The notes under the pieces are model-generated. The model had not been told where the DNA came from and did no database searches. It saw only the letters and a program-made list of their open reading frames with translations. From Watersipora subatra (lineage: Eukaryota; Bryozoa; Gymnolaemata; Cheilostomatida; Watersiporidae), in NCBI RefSeq assembly GCF_963576615.1, contig NC_088714.1, positions 41,138,072 to 41,202,071 of the forward strand: a stretch of 64,000 bases of DNA, read 5' to 3'. The first letter of the stretch is position 1. Every line of letters begins with the position of its first letter. The translations under genes were made by a program, and so were the position numbers. Positions 60,427 to 64,000 of the stretch are shown piece after piece.

Positions 60427-60587
60427 TACAAAAAAGTCTTCTTAGCCACAAGTCATTGGAGCTCATCGACATCTATCACACACCTTATCTCTTTGACACC
60501 GACCAAGGTGGTTCAAGCAAGCTGTTGTTACCTGTAGATGACTCAAAATTGCTATCTTTAGGTGTGGGATATCTATCTAGACCAACG
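60427..60587 (+). CDS. F-box/LRR protein (FBXL12-like) exon 4
   Basis: Residues 165-218: 161 bp, phase 1 in, phase 0 out. It is open throughout and includes LLSHKSLELIDIYHTPYLFD, another L-x-x-L-x-L pattern fitting an LRR. The acceptor is TCTGTTGCACAG and the donor ACG followed by GTAAGT. No later exon was recognised to 64000, so the 3' end is either outside the window or the exon reads through into a stop about 50 bases later. This is the weakest of the four exons. Confidence 0.6.
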
Positions 60588-61779
60588 GTAAGTCTCTTTT
60601 TTTGTACGATGGTTTTTTGTGTTCTACTTTGAGTATTCCGAGATATTAATTATTCGTCAAGATTAGGGGTTAGCAAGTGATGGAGTTATCGATATCTTAT
60701 GTAATAAATTCATATGATGCTCCATGCATATTCCTTGCTATTTACATCTTAGTGAGGAAATCAGTTAGCAAAAAGTTGGAAGATACTGCTCAATTTATTT
60801 AATACCAATAATATGAGATAATTCAAAGCGTCATCTAAGTGCACAATGGTTGTAGCATTTCTGCAGGTAGTCTATTTGGGCATTTGCGCTAGCTAAATAT
60901 GTTATGTCTGTAGGTTCATTGGTCAAAGAAGTTTTTGTTACCCGCATGCATATGCTTTTAAAGTTAAACGCCACCTTTATTTGAACGCCACCTTTACTTG
61001 AACACCCCCTTTAATAGAATGCCACTAATTAAGAAGGGCTGCGAATTACAGCACAGTTTTAGTCACTGTGCACCTGAGAAGATCGATCATCAGAATAACT
61101 TCAAACTGCACTCTGATTCGAAATCATTAAAAGCTAATTCTGATTTACATTCTTGCCTGAAAATTTTCAAGCATTTTTATGAGTGATGAGAATACTCTTC
61201 AGGAACATCGTACGACTAAATTGCATCCATTGTTCTGATGTATCAAAGTCTGCTTTCTGACTCCAGAGCTTCATAATTTTTTAAAAGCTTTAAAAGCAAC
61301 ATTGTTGAAATAGACAACTGTATCCGCCTAATAGCTTTTACTCAATGTAGACCCTTGTTCAACTCGGTCTGATACTTTGACGTATGTGAAAAACGGTTCA
61401 CCAAAGCAAAAGATGGTTAAAAAGCGACATTAACAATATATCAATATCGCTCCGCTGGATGGAGAGTGTGAAATATAGGGGACATTAGTATAACTTTGCC
61501 ACAAAAGAGTTAAATTTTATTTTCCCAAAATTCTGATGAGCTAGTCGAAAAATACAGCCCCCTCTCTATTTGGATGTTACCTCTAATAAACGCCACTATA
61601 GGGGAAGGGTTGGAATTACAGCACCATTGGGCTCAAATAGAGGTTTTACAATTACTGATAACTTATCACCATCAAACAGTTCACACTACTGTCTTTTAGA
61701 GAGGGCTTTTGCTGCGTATCAGCAATCTTCACCATCTGCTCTCTGTAATGGTTTTAGCTGTGGCGATATTTGTGCCTAG
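60588..61779. other. Stretch after F-box exon 4, no exon recognised
   Basis: AACGCCACCTTTA-type motifs at about 60967-61005 and 61588 suggest another dispersed element. No leucine-rich frame with splice sites was found. Confidence 0.45.
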
Positions 61780-62640
61780 TTTTCTAATGTCTTTATTGAT
61801 GTGATTTGATGAGCTCCTCTCACCATCCTCACTGATCGCTTGTACTCACCCATTGCTTTCTGCACTGGTATTTCCCTGAGTAGGTGCATGGCGGGGCCAT
61901 ACAGACATTGTCGTCTCTGAGTGCTTTTTTGCTCCTTTATTTCTGTTTGGTCTTATTGTGCAAGTTTGCAGAACTCATCTTTCTCGTCCATCAAACATTG
62001 ATCGCGTTTCTGAGCATTCGTCTGTGAAAGATGTCAATATGTTTGATGTGCTCTTTGTGATAGTCCACGTTTTGCTATGGTATAGTAAAATACTAAATAT
62101 GTACGTATTGAAACCTCTTATTTATGTCTGTGGCTGGCCTTCAGTCCTTTGTTATGTGTTTAGTTTTCTCCATCACATCAGTTGCAATTCGTAGCCACCT
62201 CTTCAGGTCTTTGGTTCTCTCCAAAGTTGTACCAAGTTGCTTGCATCACTTTCGGTCCTCCGTTCCATCATTCTGAATCCGATGTTGCTCTCTCTTATTT
62301 TCGTTAATCAAAACATTTCTCCAGCATATCCGGGGTTTTCTTTTGATGTTTTTATTGTGGTTGCTATTTATCCTCCATCCAACAAATATCATCTGTGCAT
62401 TGGAGGGGAATGTGTATGCCTGTTCATTCCCATTTTGCTTAGCAGTAATCCCTGAAATGTCTTAGTAGTTCTGAATGATTCTTAATTTCCTCAGATGTGG
62501 TCGCTCGTTTCTTCATTGCATTTGTTAGATATAGAGTAAAAAAACTGTCTGCTTGAGGTACACCACTGGTTTCCAATTTCTTTTCCGATCGTGTTTTCAA
62601 TCTTTGCTGCTAGTTTTCCCTTTATTTTTACAAAAACATA
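61780..62640 (-). pseudogene. Decayed LINE-type reverse transcriptase
   Basis: On minus, pieces of a non-LTR reverse transcriptase appear in order but in shifting frames. SGVPQADSFFTLYLTNAMKK (about 62570-62510) corresponds to the G-V-P-Q-G block. CTDDICWM (about 62400) is a degraded Y-x-DD box. QLGTTLERTKDLKRWL (about 62245-62195) and a C-terminal region of the HRRMLRNAINV type (about 62020) follow. Stops and frameshifts are frequent, so it is not functional. Confidence 0.65.
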
Positions 62641-62762
62641 CTGATGCCTTTAATTTTTTAGGGTAGTATGACAGTTTGCAAGAAGTTGTTGGTTGCAAGC
62701 AAGCTTCGGTTGCATGGCAACTGGCAGAAAAACTAATCGACATTGCTAACTGCTGAGTCAAA

Positions 62763-63990
62763 GTGTCAGAATTCAAGATGGTAATCACAAATCTGCATGA
62801 AGTGTCAGAATTCAAGATGGTAATCACAAATCTGTATGAAGTGTCAGAATTCAAGATGGTAATCACAAATCTGTATAATGTGTCTGAATTCAAGATGCTA
62901 ATCACAAATATGAGTAATGTGTCAGAATTCAAGATGGTAATCACAAACCTGTATGAAGTGTCAGAATTCAAGATGGTTATCACAAATCTGTATGTGTCAG
63001 AGTTTAAGATGGTAATCACAAACCTGTATGAAGTGTCAGAATTTAAGATGGTAATCACAAATCTGTATAAAGTGTCAGAATTCAAGATGGTAATCACAAA
63101 TCTGTATAATGTGTCAGAATTCAAGATGGTAATCACAAACCTGTATGAAGCGTCAGAATTCAAGATGGTAATCACAAATCTGTATGAAGTGTCAGACTTC
63201 AAAATGGTAATCACAAATCTGTATAATGTGTCAGAATTCAAGATGCTAATCACAAATATGAGTAATGTGTCAGAATTCAAGATGGTAATCACAAACCTGT
63301 ATGAAGTGTCAGAATTCAAGATGGTTATCACAAATCTGTATGTGTCAGAGTTTAAGATGGTAATCACAAACCTGTATGAAGTGTCAGAATTTAAGATGGT
63401 AGTCACAGACCTGTATGAAGTGTCAGAATTTAAGATGCTAATCACAAATCTGTATGAAGTGTCAGAATTCAAGATGGTAATCCCAAATCTGTATGTGTCA
63501 GAGTTTAAGATAGTAATCACAACCCTGTATGAAGTGTCAGAATTCAAGATGGTAATCCCAAATCTGTATGTGTCAGAGTTTAAGATGGTAATCACAAATA
63601 TGAGTAATGTATCAGAATTTAAGATGGTAATCACAAATCCATTGTTTAGAAGGTTTGAATATTCAGTATATAAAGTGTCAGAATTCAAGATGGTAATTAC
63701 AAATATACACAAAGTGCCAGCATCCAAGATGGTAATCACAAATACACATAAAGTGCCAGCATTCAAGATGGTAATCACAAATACACATAAAGTGCCAGCA
63801 TTCAGGATGGTAATCACAAATACACATAAAGTGCCAGCATTCAAGATGGTAATCACAAATATACACAAAGTGCCAGCATCCATGATAGTAATCACAAATA
63901 TACATAAAGTGCCAGCATCCAAGATGTGATCACAAATATACATAAAATGCCAGCATCCAAGATGGTAATCACAAATTTATATGAAGTGTT
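62763..63990. repeat. 39-bp minisatellite with a second subfamily
   Basis: About 30 copies containing TTCAAGATGGTAATCACAAA. To about 63690 the units carry GTGTCAGA; beyond that AAGTGCCAGCAT. The 13-codon period keeps long frames open on both strands (388 and 448 aa). Confidence 0.96.
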
Positions 63991-64000
63991 TATCAATTTA

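Noticed and set aside
62597..63943. Long open frames of 448 aa (minus) and 388 aa (plus)
   Set aside because: Both come from one 39-bp tandem repeat whose period is a multiple of three; there is no start context, splice signal or codon bias for a protein.

Overview
This window is nuclear DNA from an animal. Coding exons are short, with GT-AG and GC-AG introns and vertebrate-like mitochondrial and F-box genes. The rest is AT-rich and crowded with DNA transposons, LTR elements and minisatellites. The repeat load and retroelement types suggest a marine invertebrate, perhaps a lophotrochozoan, but nothing here fixes the taxon.

Two host genes can be reconstructed. On the minus strand, from 35399 down to 4182, twelve exons keep one reading frame through every junction. 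They encode the first ~607 residues of a dimethylglycine dehydrogenase (DMGDH), a mitochondrial flavoenzyme of choline/one-carbon catabolism; its C-terminal exons lie off the left edge. On the plus strand, from 54870 to 60587, four phase-compatible exons encode the first 218 residues of an F-box protein most like FBXL12; its 3' end was not found.

Most of the remainder is mobile DNA. DMGDH intron 1 holds a 5.2 kb pogo-type transposon (29932-35113). That carries a foldback element (32474-33924), which carries a TA-flanked element (32509-33711), which carries another TA-flanked element (32702-33100). DMGDH intron 5 holds a young LTR element (17002-22635) with identical 589-bp LTRs, a PBS and a PPT. 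Its single long ORF joins Gag directly to an envelope-like glycoprotein with no pol between. A second young LTR element (48552-52769), with identical 225-bp LTRs and a GAAGA target duplication, sits inside a hAT-type element that has its own 8-bp duplication. Older remains include a Ty3/gypsy wreck (about 42230-44510), a hAT BED-finger relic (about 37952), a decayed LINE reverse transcriptase (about 61780-62640), Tigger-like elements and several MITE families. The best multicopy family has ~880-bp members at 12263, 36188 and 55095.

Nearly every large intron also carries a minisatellite with a period of 29-51 bp, and two of these arrays abut splice sites. Most of the long open frames that are not exons or retroelements come from these arrays, whose periods are multiples of three.
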